Translations under genes and position numbers: made by a program
Origin: Candidatus Saccharibacteria bacterium oral taxon 488
Lineage (GTDB): Bacteria > Patescibacteriota > Saccharimonadia > Saccharimonadales > Saccharimonadaceae
Direction: 5' to 3'
NCBI GenBank assembly: GCA_013099015.1
Contig: CP039998.1
Span: 124,001-188,000, forward strand
Length of the DNA stretch: 64,000 bases
The notes under the pieces: model-generated
What the model was told of the DNA's origin: nothing
Databases searched by the model: none
The model's input: the letters and a program-made list of their open reading frames with translations, nothing else
Part shown: positions 24,586-32,406 of the stretch, piece after piece
Numbering within the stretch: position 1 is the first letter of the stretch
Layout: each line of letters begins with the position of its first letter

Positions 24586-24696
24586 CTTCGGTGCCCATGG
24601 CGAGGAGGAAACACCTGTTCTCATTCCGAACACAGAAGTTAAGCTCCCCAGCGGCGATTATACTGCGAAAGTGGGAAACTAGCACGGTGCCGAATT
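24586..24696 (+). rRNA. rrf: 5S ribosomal RNA
   Basis: About 110 nt. Helix I forms between TTCGGTGCC (24587-24595) and GGTGCCGAA (24686-24694), with two G-U pairs. The loop B/C block CCGAACACAGAAGTTAAGC is canonical. It is transcribed with 23S and followed by a strong terminator. Confidence 0.95.
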
Positions 24697-24698
24697 AT

Positions 24699-24729
24699 AA
24701 AAAAGACTTCCGAATAGGGAGTCTTTTTT
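24699..24729 (+). terminator. 23S-5S operon terminator
   Basis: AAAAAAGACTTCC, loop GAATA, GGGAGTCTTTTTT, starting 3 nt after 5S. Confidence 0.9.
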
Positions 24730-24783
24730 CGTTTTTGCCAGAGGTGCTTGCGAGTAGCATAAGTATGATATAATGATGAGGAA

Positions 24784-26676
24784 ATGGATAAAAAACAAAC
24801 AGAACAGCCAGAGTCCCTGAGGTCGGAGCGTAGGGGATTTGTGGCGATGTGTGCGTCTTGGTTAAGGCGGCCAAAATCGTGGGTTATTATTAGTGGCGGT
24901 ATCGTTGCCTTGGCAGTGATAGTAGTTGGGACGTTATTTGTTATTACAACACGTGGCAATGTCAGCGTCGAGCGTGTGTCCGATGAAGCCCTGCAGGAAG
25001 TCGACCGTCCAGTTCGCCTAAAGTTTAGTCAGCAACTGGGCGAAGTAAAACCGAAGATTACACCAGAAGTGCGTGGCGTGTGGCACGAAAAGCGACAATT
25101 GTTCGGCGTTTTTGAGATGGAGTTTACGCCCGACCAGCCACTGGCAGCTGATACAAATTACACCGTGGCGTTCCCGGGGGCGAGACGTTCGCTGTTTGGT
25201 AATGCAACAATCCATGATGTATCGTTCAAGACGCAAAAAGCACCACGAGTGGATACGACATCACTGGATGGCAAAGAAGTGATCGCGATGGATCAAGCGT
25301 TGACGGTGCGTTTAGGGTCACGGGCGGGTAAATTACGCGATCTAGAATTAACGACTGAGCCAGCGCTTGTACTGAAGCGTGAGTCGTCTGATGATCAAAC
25401 ATTTTCGTGGAAATACGCTGGCCTATTAGCGCCTGACACGCAGTACATCTTCAAGTTATACGATAAGGCCCAGAAGGAAGAGTTAAAACGTTTTACGGTG
25501 AAAAGTGCGCCGCTACCAGCGATTGGTTCACCGATTAAAGAGCATTCAGTGACGCCATCAGACGAATTGAAGTTGACATTTCAGGAAGCAATTGATGCAA
25601 AGGATCGGCCAAATATAGCGGTTGACACGGCTGGTAATGGTTCGTGGCGGAGCGATACCGAGTACGTATTCAAGGCGGATAAATTGGAGCCAGGTAAAAC
25701 GTACACATATACCATCCCGAAAGGCCTACGGACAGCTCGTGGAGGTGTTCTCGTCGAGGAAGTAAAAAAGACATTTACCACTAATGGGCACGTGCGTGGT
25801 GTGGGGGCGTCCCCGTGGCGAACCACGGTTGATCAAGCGGTGCAGGATGTACGGATAACCTTTGACCAGGTGGTTGACCACAAGAGCGCCCAGGATCGTC
25901 TCAGGACTTCATCTGGTACAGTTCAGAGTATTTCCTGGCGTGGTAATACGATGGTTGCTCGGGTGGTCAATATGGGCTTTCAGCGGCAAGTTCAGGTTTG
26001 GGTAGAGCCAGGCGTGCAGCCAGTGTTTGGACTGCCGAGCGTAGAGCGAATTGCGACATCGTTCACAACTAATTCACGGGTCGTCAAACTCAATAACGTA
26101 CCATTCTATCGTCAGGCGTACGCCCAAAGCTGCGAAGCGGCCTCGCTGCGTATGGCCTTGGCATATCGTGGTGTACATGATAATGATTGGAACATTTTGC
26201 AGCGTTTCGGGTACCGTCCACGACCGCGAGATAAGGCGACAAATGAGTGGGACGATCCGAATGCGCAGTTTGTGGGCGACGTAAACGGTAACCAAGGTGC
26301 GGGAACGGGCTGGGGTGTATACGCTGGTCCGGTGGCGCGGGCGGCTGGTCAGTATGGTCGCAGGACGTCAGTGGCATATGGCGCCAATGCGAATTTCGTA
26401 GCACAGCAAATTCACAATGGTAATCCAGTCATTGCGTGGGGTGTATGGCGGATTGGTGCAAAAATTGATAGTTGGAGGACGCCGTCAGGTCGGACGGTCA
26501 GCGGGCCAATACCGATGCATGTACGCCTCATTGTTGGGGTTCGCGGTGAGCCGCACGATCCGCTCGGGTTCTATGTTAATGACCCGATCGCAGGACGACT
26601 CTATTGGACGAGAGCGCAGTTTGTGGCGATGACAGCTGGTGCTGGACCGGCGGCGCAGCTGTTGGCGGTGCATTAA
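24784..26676 (+). CDS. Membrane-anchored Ig-like protein with C39-like cysteine peptidase domain
   Basis: 630 residues. A short cytoplasmic N terminus and one membrane helix (WVIISGGIVALAVIVVGTLF, about 33-52) are followed by several SbsA/Big_5-type Ig-like domains (about 60-430), each with the pattern of LxLxF, TxYTxxIPxG and FxT. The C terminus (about 438-630) is a peptidase C39-like domain: VPFYRQAYAQSCEAAS with Cys 450, GNPVIAWG, then His 579 in MHVRLIVG and YVNDP. It is predicted extracellular, possibly cleaving peptides or peptidoglycan at the cell surface. TGATATAAT lies 9 nt before the ATG. Confidence 0.85.
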   Translation: MDKKQTEQPESLRSERRGFVAMCASWLRRPKSWVIISGGIVALAVIVVGTLFVITTRGNVSVERVSDEALQEVDRPVRLKFSQQLGEVKPKITPEVRGVWHEKRQLFGVFEMEFTPDQPLAADTNYTVAFPGARRSLFGNATIHDVSFKTQKAPRVDTTSLDGKEVIAMDQALTVRLGSRAGKLRDLELTTEPALVLKRESSDDQTFSWKYAGLLAPDTQYIFKLYDKAQKEELKRFTVKSAPLPAIGSPIKEHSVTPSDELKLTFQEAIDAKDRPNIAVDTAGNGSWRSDTEYVFKADKLEPGKTYTYTIPKGLRTARGGVLVEEVKKTFTTNGHVRGVGASPWRTTVDQAVQDVRITFDQVVDHKSAQDRLRTSSGTVQSISWRGNTMVARVVNMGFQRQVQVWVEPGVQPVFGLPSVERIATSFTTNSRVVKLNNVPFYRQAYAQSCEAASLRMALAYRGVHDNDWNILQRFGYRPRPRDKATNEWDDPNAQFVGDVNGNQGAGTGWGVYAGPVARAAGQYGRRTSVAYGANANFVAQQIHNGNPVIAWGVWRIGAKIDSWRTPSGRTVSGPIPMHVRLIVGVRGEPHDPLGFYVNDPIAGRLYWTRAQFVAMTAGAGPAAQLLAVH

Positions 26677-26710
26677 TCGGTACTGAAGTGAGGACGGTAT
26701 AGTCAGGGGC

Positions 26711-26753
26711 CCCGCGTCTTTGTTATTGAGCTAGCTCTATGGACGCGGGCTTT
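26711..26753 (+). terminator. Terminator of the C39-like gene
   Basis: CCCGCGTC (26711-26718) pairs with GACGCGGG (26742-26749), followed by CTTTG. The loop is long (23 nt) and the T-run short, so the site may be weak. Confidence 0.55.
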
Positions 26754-26853
26754 GTAGTCGGAAAGTTGAAGATGAGTATACGTATTTTTCTCGTCGTCGG
26801 GGTAATTTTCGATGTAGGCAATTTTAGCTATTAGTGAAATTCCTTTCACAATC

Positions 26854-26943
26854 AAAAACCACCCATCTCGCAGAAAGGGTGGTTTTTGAGTGGTGGAACT
26901 CATCATTTCTAAGCTCCAACAGGTGCCGTCACACGGTGTGACA
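26854..26943 (-). ncRNA. Candidate small RNA with own promoter and terminator
   Basis: On the minus strand a 90 nt transcript is predicted from about 26943. It has three consecutive hairpins: GTCACA/TGTGAC; TGGAGCT/AGTTCCA with one G-U; and a perfect 11 bp terminator CAAAAACCACCC...GGGTGGTTTTTG (26854-26864 with 26877-26887). The only overlapping frame shows no protein signature. It matches no RNA family I know; SRP, 6S and T-box signatures are absent. Confidence 0.5.
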
Positions 26944-26949
26944 GGTCTT

Positions 26950-26978
26950 ATTATAGCGAAGTAAACCGCTGATTGCAA
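26950..26978 (-). promoter_or_regulatory. Promoter of the candidate small RNA
   Basis: Minus strand TTGCAA (26978-26973), 17 nt, TATAAT (26955-26950). The box quality matches the rRNA promoters in this window. Confidence 0.65.
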
Positions 26979-27013
26979 TATTTTATTCACAATAAAAATA
27001 GCTTATGTAAATG

Positions 27014-27115
27014 TTGACAAAGTATGAGCAGTATGATAAGATGTATATATAACACATATCATGTGTGATATATAAAGGCGAGGGTTTCCATAGTAGATGA
27101 TGTGGAAATCTTTTT
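27014..27115 (+). promoter_or_regulatory. Promoter, palindrome and attenuator-like leader of the KGG gene
   Basis: TTGACA (27014-27019), 17 nt, TAAGAT (27037-27042). A palindrome with 14 bp arms and one mismatch (27044-27057 with 27061-27074) covers the transcription start, so it can be an operator or a 5' RNA hairpin. A second hairpin, GGTTTCCA/TGGAAATC (27083-27090 with 27103-27110), is followed by five T, terminator-like, inside the leader. GGGAGG precedes the ATG. Confidence 0.6.
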
Positions 27116-27135
27116 AATTAGGGAGGAAAACTCAC

Positions 27136-27411
27136 ATGGCAGGTACAAAAATTGGTGGTATGAAAGCGGCAGCGAAAAACTTAGCGCGTGACCCAGACTT
27201 TTATGCCAAGATCGGCGCGAAGGGCGGTCGGAACGGACGGACCGGTGGCTTTGCGGCAAACCCAGCTCTGGCGCGGATCGCTGGTGCTAAAGGTGGTCGC
27301 ATTTCTCGTCGGCGTAAGGTAACGACGACGGCCACGACAACCGTTAATCCAGCAACGACGGTATCAACAGTACAGGCAACGACCCAAGACGACGTGACAC
27401 TGGCCGCGTAG
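27136..27411 (+). CDS. KGG-motif small basic protein (con-10/GsiB-like)
   Basis: 91 residues. KGG repeats (AKGGRNGRTGG, AKGGRISRRR) with the surrounding pattern FYAKIGAKGG and ARIAGAKGG match the stress-induced KGG family. These are small, hydrophilic, probably disordered proteins linked to general stress or sporulation in other organisms; the molecular role is not known. The last 35 residues are Thr/Val/Ala-rich. A GGGAGG lies 10 nt before the ATG. Its leader is the most elaborate of the small genes in the window, suggesting conditional expression. Confidence 0.75.
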   Translation: MAGTKIGGMKAAAKNLARDPDFYAKIGAKGGRNGRTGGFAANPALARIAGAKGGRISRRRKVTTTATTTVNPATTVSTVQATTQDDVTLAA

Positions 27412-27432
27412 CCAAGTTGCTTAAAATGCGCG

Positions 27433-27458
27433 ATAGCCCTCTTTTCGTAGAGGGCTAT
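27433..27458. terminator. Convergent terminator
   Basis: ATAGCCCTCT (27433-27442), 6 nt loop, AGAGGGCTAT (27449-27458). It lies between the KGG gene and the minus-strand gene whose stop codon falls inside the hairpin. Confidence 0.7.
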
Positions 27459-27931
27459 TTGCGGTAGCGGCGGAGTTCGCAGGATCGAGCCTCGTTGACG
27501 CGCCAGTTGCTAGCACAGTGGAGACAGCGATAGTGGTGCTTGGCGATTTCTATGCCGACAGCGCTACATGTTGGGCACGTGCTGCGGGCATGTAGCCACT
27601 TGCGGTAGCTATCGAGCGCATCCTGAACGACGTCGTCATTCATGGCTAGAGTAATGTTATAGTGCGGGGCTAAGTGATGGACAGCTAGCTCCCAGGCTTG
27701 GCGTTCCATGGCGATGAGGTCGATGTCACGAGTATAGTGATGATGGTCTAGGATGGCGTGGGCAGTTTCGTGGAGTAGCTGGGCAGTAGCGGCTGGTGAC
27801 GCCTCGTTAATATAAGTGATAGTCCGTGAATGGTGTGACCACGAAAAAACATCGCCAGCCTGGAACTGATACTCTGGGTAATCGCTGGTCAGCTGCTTAA
27901 CGATGGGCGATAGCGTTATCGTAGCAACCAT
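27455..27931 (-). CDS. HExxH metallopeptidase-like protein with C-terminal zinc ribbon
   Basis: 158 residues from ATG 27931; a longer frame to 27964 overlaps the upstream kinase further. QLLHETAHAILDHH (HExxH at 54-58) followed by MERQAWELAVHHL, whose Glu can be the third ligand, matches the ImmA/IrrE-type minimal metalloprotease. The C terminus has CPTC and CLHC about 18 residues apart, a zinc ribbon. No membrane segment. It overlaps the end of the ROK gene by 35 nt, so the pair is co-transcribed. A regulator-cleaving protease is a reasonable guess, but no target or HTH partner lies next to it. Confidence 0.75.
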   Translation of the reverse strand: MVATITLSPIVKQLTSDYPEYQFQAGDVFSWSHHSRTITYINEASPAATAQLLHETAHAILDHHHYTRDIDLIAMERQAWELAVHHLAPHYNITLAMNDDVVQDALDSYRKWLHARSTCPTCSAVGIEIAKHHYRCLHCASNWRVNEARSCELRRYRK

Positions 27932-28700
27932 AGAGTACAGACTCCTCGGGATGTGCTGCACCAACGATGTGCGGGCAGGTGATAAATGATGGCAGCTTCT
28001 CGGTGATAAGTCCAGCTAATGATGCAGAGAATTTATCGGTGTAGCGGCCGACACCGCCGCCGATAACGATAACGTTTGGCTGAATAGCAGCGATCAACGC
28101 CTGCAGTCCTAAGCTGAGTCTCTTGGCAGCCTCAAACCAAGCTTCGGGCGGTGTTGCGTCCGATAATTCACCAAACTGTTGACTGAGCGCTCGTCCGGAA
28201 GCGAGGTTTTCCCACGAATCGATGGTTGACTGATACGCAACTTGCATATGACCAGCTTCACTGCTACGTAGGCTGGGGTGGAGGGTGCCGTTGAGGATAA
28301 TACTGGTGCCGATGCCTGTGCCGATAGTGACGTAGAGGCCGCAGGCTGGTTGTGGTTCAAGGCGACGTATGCTGGCGAGGCCGGCGAGGTTGGCGTCATT
28401 TTCGAGGATGATTTGGGCGTCGGGAAAGTGCTCGGCCAGGAGGTCGCGGATGGGCACCTCGCACCAGCCGAGGTTAATGCAATATGTAGCGACACCGTCA
28501 GTAACGGTGCCGGGTAGACCGATCGAGATGTTTGTAACAGGTGCGCCCTCGGCGATCACGGTGATGGTGTCAACGACTTGTTTGATATACGCCGTAATGT
28601 CTGTTGGGGTGGCAAACCGAGTTGTCGTCTCTAGTGTGCCGTTGTCGGTAAATCGTCCGACTAATGTTTTTGTGCCTCCAGTATCAATCGCAATAATCAT
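27897..28700 (-). CDS. ROK-family sugar kinase
   Basis: 267 residues. N-terminal phosphate loop DTGGTKT (6-12), the LENDANLAGLA block with catalytic Asp, VTIGTGIGTSIILNG and the C-terminal VIVIGGGVG define the ROK family (glucokinase, N-acetylhexosamine kinases). The ROK zinc motif CxCGxxGC is missing; after EAGHM the sequence continues QVAYQSTIDSWENLASG, so this is a zinc-less form. Substrate cannot be told. On the minus strand TTGTCA, 17 nt, TATACT ends 6 nt before the ATG: predicted leaderless. Confidence 0.88.
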   Translation of the reverse strand: MIIAIDTGGTKTLVGRFTDNGTLETTTRFATPTDITAYIKQVVDTITVIAEGAPVTNISIGLPGTVTDGVATYCINLGWCEVPIRDLLAEHFPDAQIILENDANLAGLASIRRLEPQPACGLYVTIGTGIGTSIILNGTLHPSLRSSEAGHMQVAYQSTIDSWENLASGRALSQQFGELSDATPPEAWFEAAKRLSLGLQALIAAIQPNVIVIGGGVGRYTDKFSASLAGLITEKLPSFITCPHIVGAAHPEESVLYGCYDNAIAHR

Positions 28701-28706
28701 GAAGCT

Positions 28707-28735
28707 AGTATACCCCTTTACGAGAGCGGTGACAA
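28707..28735 (-). promoter_or_regulatory. Leaderless-type promoter of the ROK gene
   Basis: Minus strand TTGTCA (28735-28730), 17 nt, TATACT (28712-28707), then 6 nt to ATG 28700. Confidence 0.75.
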
Positions 28736-28776
28736 TATGGTACAGTAAGTATTAGTAACATCAGGGAGATAATAGT

Positions 28777-29220
28777 ATGAAGCAGAACCGCCAGCGAGGA
28801 TATGTTGTAATCTACGTGATTGTAGGGGTTATTTTGGCGGCGATCGCTTTGGCAACGTTATACGGATTGCGACAATTATCAGCACAGAACCAGGCCGCCT
28901 CATCGACGGAAAATGCTGCGACGAGTGAGCGGCAAAAAGAGACGAACAACACGAAAACTGACAATAAACCGGCCGACAAAAAGAAGAGCGAGAATAGCGA
29001 TGAGAAAAAAGACACTTCTTCAGCTGAGTCAAATAAGTCCGCGCAGCAGCAGTCTCAACAACCCTCGCAGAATCAACCAACGCCGCCAGCTCAAAGCAAT
29101 AGCCGAGAGTCATCCCGCTTACCAGCAACTGGGCCGGCTGACTCGTTGGCAGTTGGCTTCGTGTTGGGGCTGATTGTGGCTGCGGGCTTTGCTTATCGCC
29201 GGTCAATGTTGGTAGTTTAG
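28777..29220 (+). CDS. Small LPATG-anchored protein
   Basis: 147 residues. An N-terminal membrane/export helix (YVVIYVIVGVILAAIALATLYG) is followed by a highly polar low-complexity stalk of about 75 residues rich in Asn, Lys, Ser, Gln and Glu, then the sortase-type signal LPATG (about 115-119), a hydrophobic helix and YRRS. There is no recognisable catalytic or binding domain. The LPATG segment is typical for covalent wall anchoring; no sortase is in the window. SD GGGAGA lies 8 nt before the ATG. Confidence 0.78.
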   Translation: MKQNRQRGYVVIYVIVGVILAAIALATLYGLRQLSAQNQAASSTENAATSERQKETNNTKTDNKPADKKKSENSDEKKDTSSAESNKSAQQQSQQPSQNQPTPPAQSNSRESSRLPATGPADSLAVGFVLGLIVAAGFAYRRSMLVV

Positions 29221-29230
29221 CTTCCTTCTC

Positions 29231-29342
29231 TTTACTCAAGGCGTTATCTACGATATAATAAAGCGAGACCTCCAAGAGGTGGCTGTTTTGGCAGGCCGCT
29301 TGGATAAGAATATTAACGTAATACGGGAGTCTATTTGGACGT
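29231..29342 (+). promoter_or_regulatory. rpsA promoter and structured leader
   Basis: TTTACT (29231-29236), 17 nt, TATAAT (29254-29259), giving a leader of about 75 nt. The leader folds with ACCTC/GAGGT and CCAAG/CTTGG and lacks a well-placed SD before ATG 29343, as is usual where S1 controls its own translation. Confidence 0.6.
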
Positions 29343-30413
29343 ATGGCGAATCCATTGACCATGGACGATCTGCTTGCTCAGGCGAGCGACTCCGTGAAAC
29401 AACTGACCACGGGCGAGGTTGTGCACGGAACTATTTTATCAATAAAGAAACATGAAGTTCTGATTGATCTGGGGCCTTTGGGCGTTGGCTTGGTGCCGCG
29501 CCGTGAGGTGAGTATGTCGAACAATTACGCAGAAGGTGACGAGGTAACTGCGAGTGTTGTCGAGGTTGAGCTGGACAACGGTTATTCACTTTTGAGCATG
29601 CGTAAAGCGGCGCGCGATCGTGGCTGGGACGAGGTCGCCGCCAAATTGGAGAGCGGTGAAATTGTAACGGTGACACCGTACGACGCCAATCGTGGTGGTC
29701 TGTTGGCTGAATATGAAGGGGTGCGCGGTTTCTTGCCGGTATCGCAGCTATCGGCTGAGCATTATCCGCGAGTTGGTTCAAATGACAAGGACGAGATCTT
29801 GCAGCGGCTTAACGTACTGGTCAACAAAGAGATTCGCGTTCGGATTTTGGATGCTGATCGCAAGGCGAACAAGCTCATCTTTTCTGAAAAAGAAGCCATC
29901 AAAGAGGGCCTGGCGGAGCGGTTCGAGAAGTTGTCAGTCGGCGATACCGTCAAGGGTATCGTGACTGGCGTGGTAGACTTTGGCGTATTTGTGAACGTTG
30001 AGGGAATTGAGGGACTGATTCACATCTCAGAAATTAGCTGGGAGCGGGTCAACAATCCGAGTGATTACGTCAAGGTTGGCCAGACTGTGGAGGCAAAGAT
30101 TATCGCCATCGACAAGGAGCGTCTCAGCTTGAGTATGAAGCAACTGACGAAGGACCCATGGCTGGATGAAGTGGAGCAGTTTAAGTCGGGTGAGGACGTC
30201 GAAGGTACAGTCACACGGATTACACCGTTTGGTGCATTTGTGCAGCTAAGTCCAGCTGTCGAGGCTCTCGTTCACGTTTCGGAGCTGGGTGGCGATGGGA
30301 CTGACCCGGAGAAAGTCTTTACACTGAATGAGCGCAAGACCTTTACCGTGCTAGAAATTGATAAAGATAATCGCAAGATTTCGCTGTCGCTGGCTGGCAG
30401 CAAGAAAAAATAG
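29343..30413 (+). CDS. rpsA: 30S ribosomal protein S1
   Basis: 356 residues with four S1 RNA-binding repeats, at about 18-86, 103-172, 190-258 and 275-345. The best are repeat 3 (VGDTVKGIVTGVVDFGVFVNVEGIEGLIHISE with its hydrophobic core) and repeat 4 (GEDVEGTVTRITPFGAFVQL). Shorter than the six-repeat proteobacterial protein and like Gram-positive forms. S1 delivers mRNA to the 30S subunit. infB follows 70 nt downstream. Confidence 0.93.
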   Translation: MANPLTMDDLLAQASDSVKQLTTGEVVHGTILSIKKHEVLIDLGPLGVGLVPRREVSMSNNYAEGDEVTASVVEVELDNGYSLLSMRKAARDRGWDEVAAKLESGEIVTVTPYDANRGGLLAEYEGVRGFLPVSQLSAEHYPRVGSNDKDEILQRLNVLVNKEIRVRILDADRKANKLIFSEKEAIKEGLAERFEKLSVGDTVKGIVTGVVDFGVFVNVEGIEGLIHISEISWERVNNPSDYVKVGQTVEAKIIAIDKERLSLSMKQLTKDPWLDEVEQFKSGEDVEGTVTRITPFGAFVQLSPAVEALVHVSELGGDGTDPEKVFTLNERKTFTVLEIDKDNRKISLSLAGSKKK

Positions 30414-30482
30414 CCTATAGAAAAAGAGTAACGTAAACAGTTCGCCGAGGTGTCACGCCGGCGATGAAAGGAGCACGAGCAG

Positions 30483-32249
30483 ATGACAGAAAAGATTGTC
30501 GCAATTGCAGATTCAGTAACCGTCGGAGAGCTCGCTACTACCTTGAATCTACCAGTCACAACGCTCATTGGCGAACTGTTTAAGAATGGTATCGCGGCGA
30601 CGATTAATCAGCGGCTGGACTTTGAAACAGCATCAATTATTGTTGAAGAACTGGGTCTTGAGGTGACGCTCAAGAAAAAGGAGGCGGCCGTTGGTCATGC
30701 GCGTGTGGAGCATACACTGTCGGAAAGGGCAGTACCGCGCCCACCGATTGTGGCGGTGATGGGGCATGTTGATCACGGCAAGACGAGCCTGCTAGATGCG
30801 ATTTTGGGTAACAAGACTGCTGCAGGCGAAGCCGGTGGCATTACGCAGCACATCAGCGCCTACCAAACGAAGCGCAACGGGCGGATGATTACACTGCTCG
30901 ACACACCAGGGCACGAGGCGTTTGCAGCATTGCGGCAACACGGTGCGGTGCTGACTGACGTGGTGATCATTGTGGTGGCGGCGGACGATGGCGTCAAGCC
31001 GCAGACGGTCGAGGCGATTCGGTTTGCCCGTTCGGCTAATGCGAAAATCGTGGTGGCGATCAATAAAATTGACAAAGATACCGCCAACCCACAGCTGGTA
31101 AAAACGCAACTGGCATCTGAGCATGGCCTTAATCCTGAGGAGTGGGGCGGCGACACGGTGATGGTGGAAGTCAGCGCTAAAACTGGCCAGAATTTGGATA
31201 AGCTGCTGGATATGGTGCTACTGGTGGCAGACATGGAAGATCTGCGGGCGGATGAGGATGTGCCGGCAGAAGGCTTGGTGATTGAGGCGCATATGGAAAC
31301 CGGGCGCGGCGCAGTGGTTGGGCTACTCGTCGAGCACGGTCAGCTGAAACCAGCGCATTATCTGGTGGCCGGCACGGCGTACGGTCGAGTACGGACAATG
31401 TCGGACTTTCGTGGTCAGACAATGAAAATGGCCGGCCCGAGCACACCGGTTAACGTAACTGGATTTAAGGAGCTACCGCAGTTTGGTGATAGCTTTCGGT
31501 TGGCCAAAAACGAGAAAGAAGCACGGCATCTGGCGCAGGCGGTGCGCCTAGAGCAGGAAAAAATGGCCGCCAGTACCAATGTCACCAGCTCGGATATTTT
31601 GAAAATGATGAGTCAGCAGCATGACGCTGAGTCGTTCAATGTTCTCGTCAAGGCTGATGTTCAGGGGTCGCTCACATCGGTGATTGATAGCCTGAAATTG
31701 ATTGATACAGGCGGCTTGGTGGATCTACATGTCATCGGTAGTGGGGTTGGTAATATTTCAGAAAATGACATTCATCTGGCGGTTGGCGAGAACACGGTCA
31801 TTTATGGTTTTAATGTCGATCTGCCGCCAGCGGTGAAACGCCTGGCAGCGCGTGAGCACGTTGAGGTGCGACTATACCGGGTAATTTATGAACTGCTTGA
31901 TAATGCCAAGCAATCCATGGAGGCATTACTGGCCCCAGAGGTCGTCGAGACCGAGGTCGGCCAGCTGAGGGTTAAGGGCGTGTTCCGAACGGTGCGCGAA
32001 GAAGTGATCGCTGGTGGCGAAATGATGACGGGTAAGGTTTATAAGGGCCTGTTGGCGCGCCTGAAGCGTGGCGATGAGCACATTGCCGAGGTTGAAGTAT
32101 CGTCCGTCCAGCGTCAACATCAGGAAGCCAAAGAGGTGTTTGAGGGTGAAATGTGTGGACTCAGCCTCAAAACTACGCGAAAAGTCGTTGTCGAAGAAGG
32201 TGATACACTGGAGTTCTTTACGCGGGAACTGGTAAAGAAGACGTTGTAA
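30483..32249 (+). CDS. infB: Translation initiation factor IF-2
   Basis: 588 residues, a short form: one IF2-N domain (about 8-62) without the long variable N-terminal region. GTPase motifs are GHVDHGKT (94-101), GGITQHIS, DTPGHEAF and NKID. Domains II-IV follow, ending with the initiator-tRNA-binding C2 domain (GLSLKTTRKVVVEEGDTLEFF). IF2 brings fMet-tRNA to the 30S subunit. SD GGAG lies 10 nt before ATG. Usual neighbours nusA and rbfA are absent; it is paired with rpsA instead. Confidence 0.97.
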   Translation: MTEKIVAIADSVTVGELATTLNLPVTTLIGELFKNGIAATINQRLDFETASIIVEELGLEVTLKKKEAAVGHARVEHTLSERAVPRPPIVAVMGHVDHGKTSLLDAILGNKTAAGEAGGITQHISAYQTKRNGRMITLLDTPGHEAFAALRQHGAVLTDVVIIVVAADDGVKPQTVEAIRFARSANAKIVVAINKIDKDTANPQLVKTQLASEHGLNPEEWGGDTVMVEVSAKTGQNLDKLLDMVLLVADMEDLRADEDVPAEGLVIEAHMETGRGAVVGLLVEHGQLKPAHYLVAGTAYGRVRTMSDFRGQTMKMAGPSTPVNVTGFKELPQFGDSFRLAKNEKEARHLAQAVRLEQEKMAASTNVTSSDILKMMSQQHDAESFNVLVKADVQGSLTSVIDSLKLIDTGGLVDLHVIGSGVGNISENDIHLAVGENTVIYGFNVDLPPAVKRLAAREHVEVRLYRVIYELLDNAKQSMEALLAPEVVETEVGQLRVKGVFRTVREEVIAGGEMMTGKVYKGLLARLKRGDEHIAEVEVSSVQRQHQEAKEVFEGEMCGLSLKTTRKVVVEEGDTLEFFTRELVKKTL

Positions 32250-32294
32250 CAACTTGTCACTGTGGGTAATTTTAGTATATTGGACGATTTTCTA

Positions 32295-32323
32295 TTGACT
32301 TTTTTCTATAAATCTGCTAAAGT
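32295..32323 (+). promoter_or_regulatory. Promoter upstream of the gene at 32407
   Basis: TTGACT (32295-32300), 17 nt, TAAAGT (32318-32323), giving a leader of about 75 nt with SD GAAAGGAAA before ATG 32407. Confidence 0.7.
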
Positions 32324-32406
32324 CTAAGCTATAAACATATATTTTATGAGATAGTCAAACTATTTAAATTTAAATTAGTCGCTTATCTCTGAAAGGAAAC
32401 CACCAC

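Noticed and set aside
26854-26943. SRP (4.5S) RNA
   Set aside because: The conserved GGAAGGAAGCAGC-type loop is absent here and in the structured element at 4532.
26703-26990. 95-codon minus-strand frame
   Set aside because: It runs through the terminator hairpin and the small RNA candidate, and encodes nothing family-like; its start lies upstream of the predicted transcription start.
26983-26991. TTATTCACA DnaA-box match near the small RNA promoter
   Set aside because: A single site with no cluster or AT-rich unwinding region; chance is sufficient. It does weaken the uniqueness of the oriC candidate.
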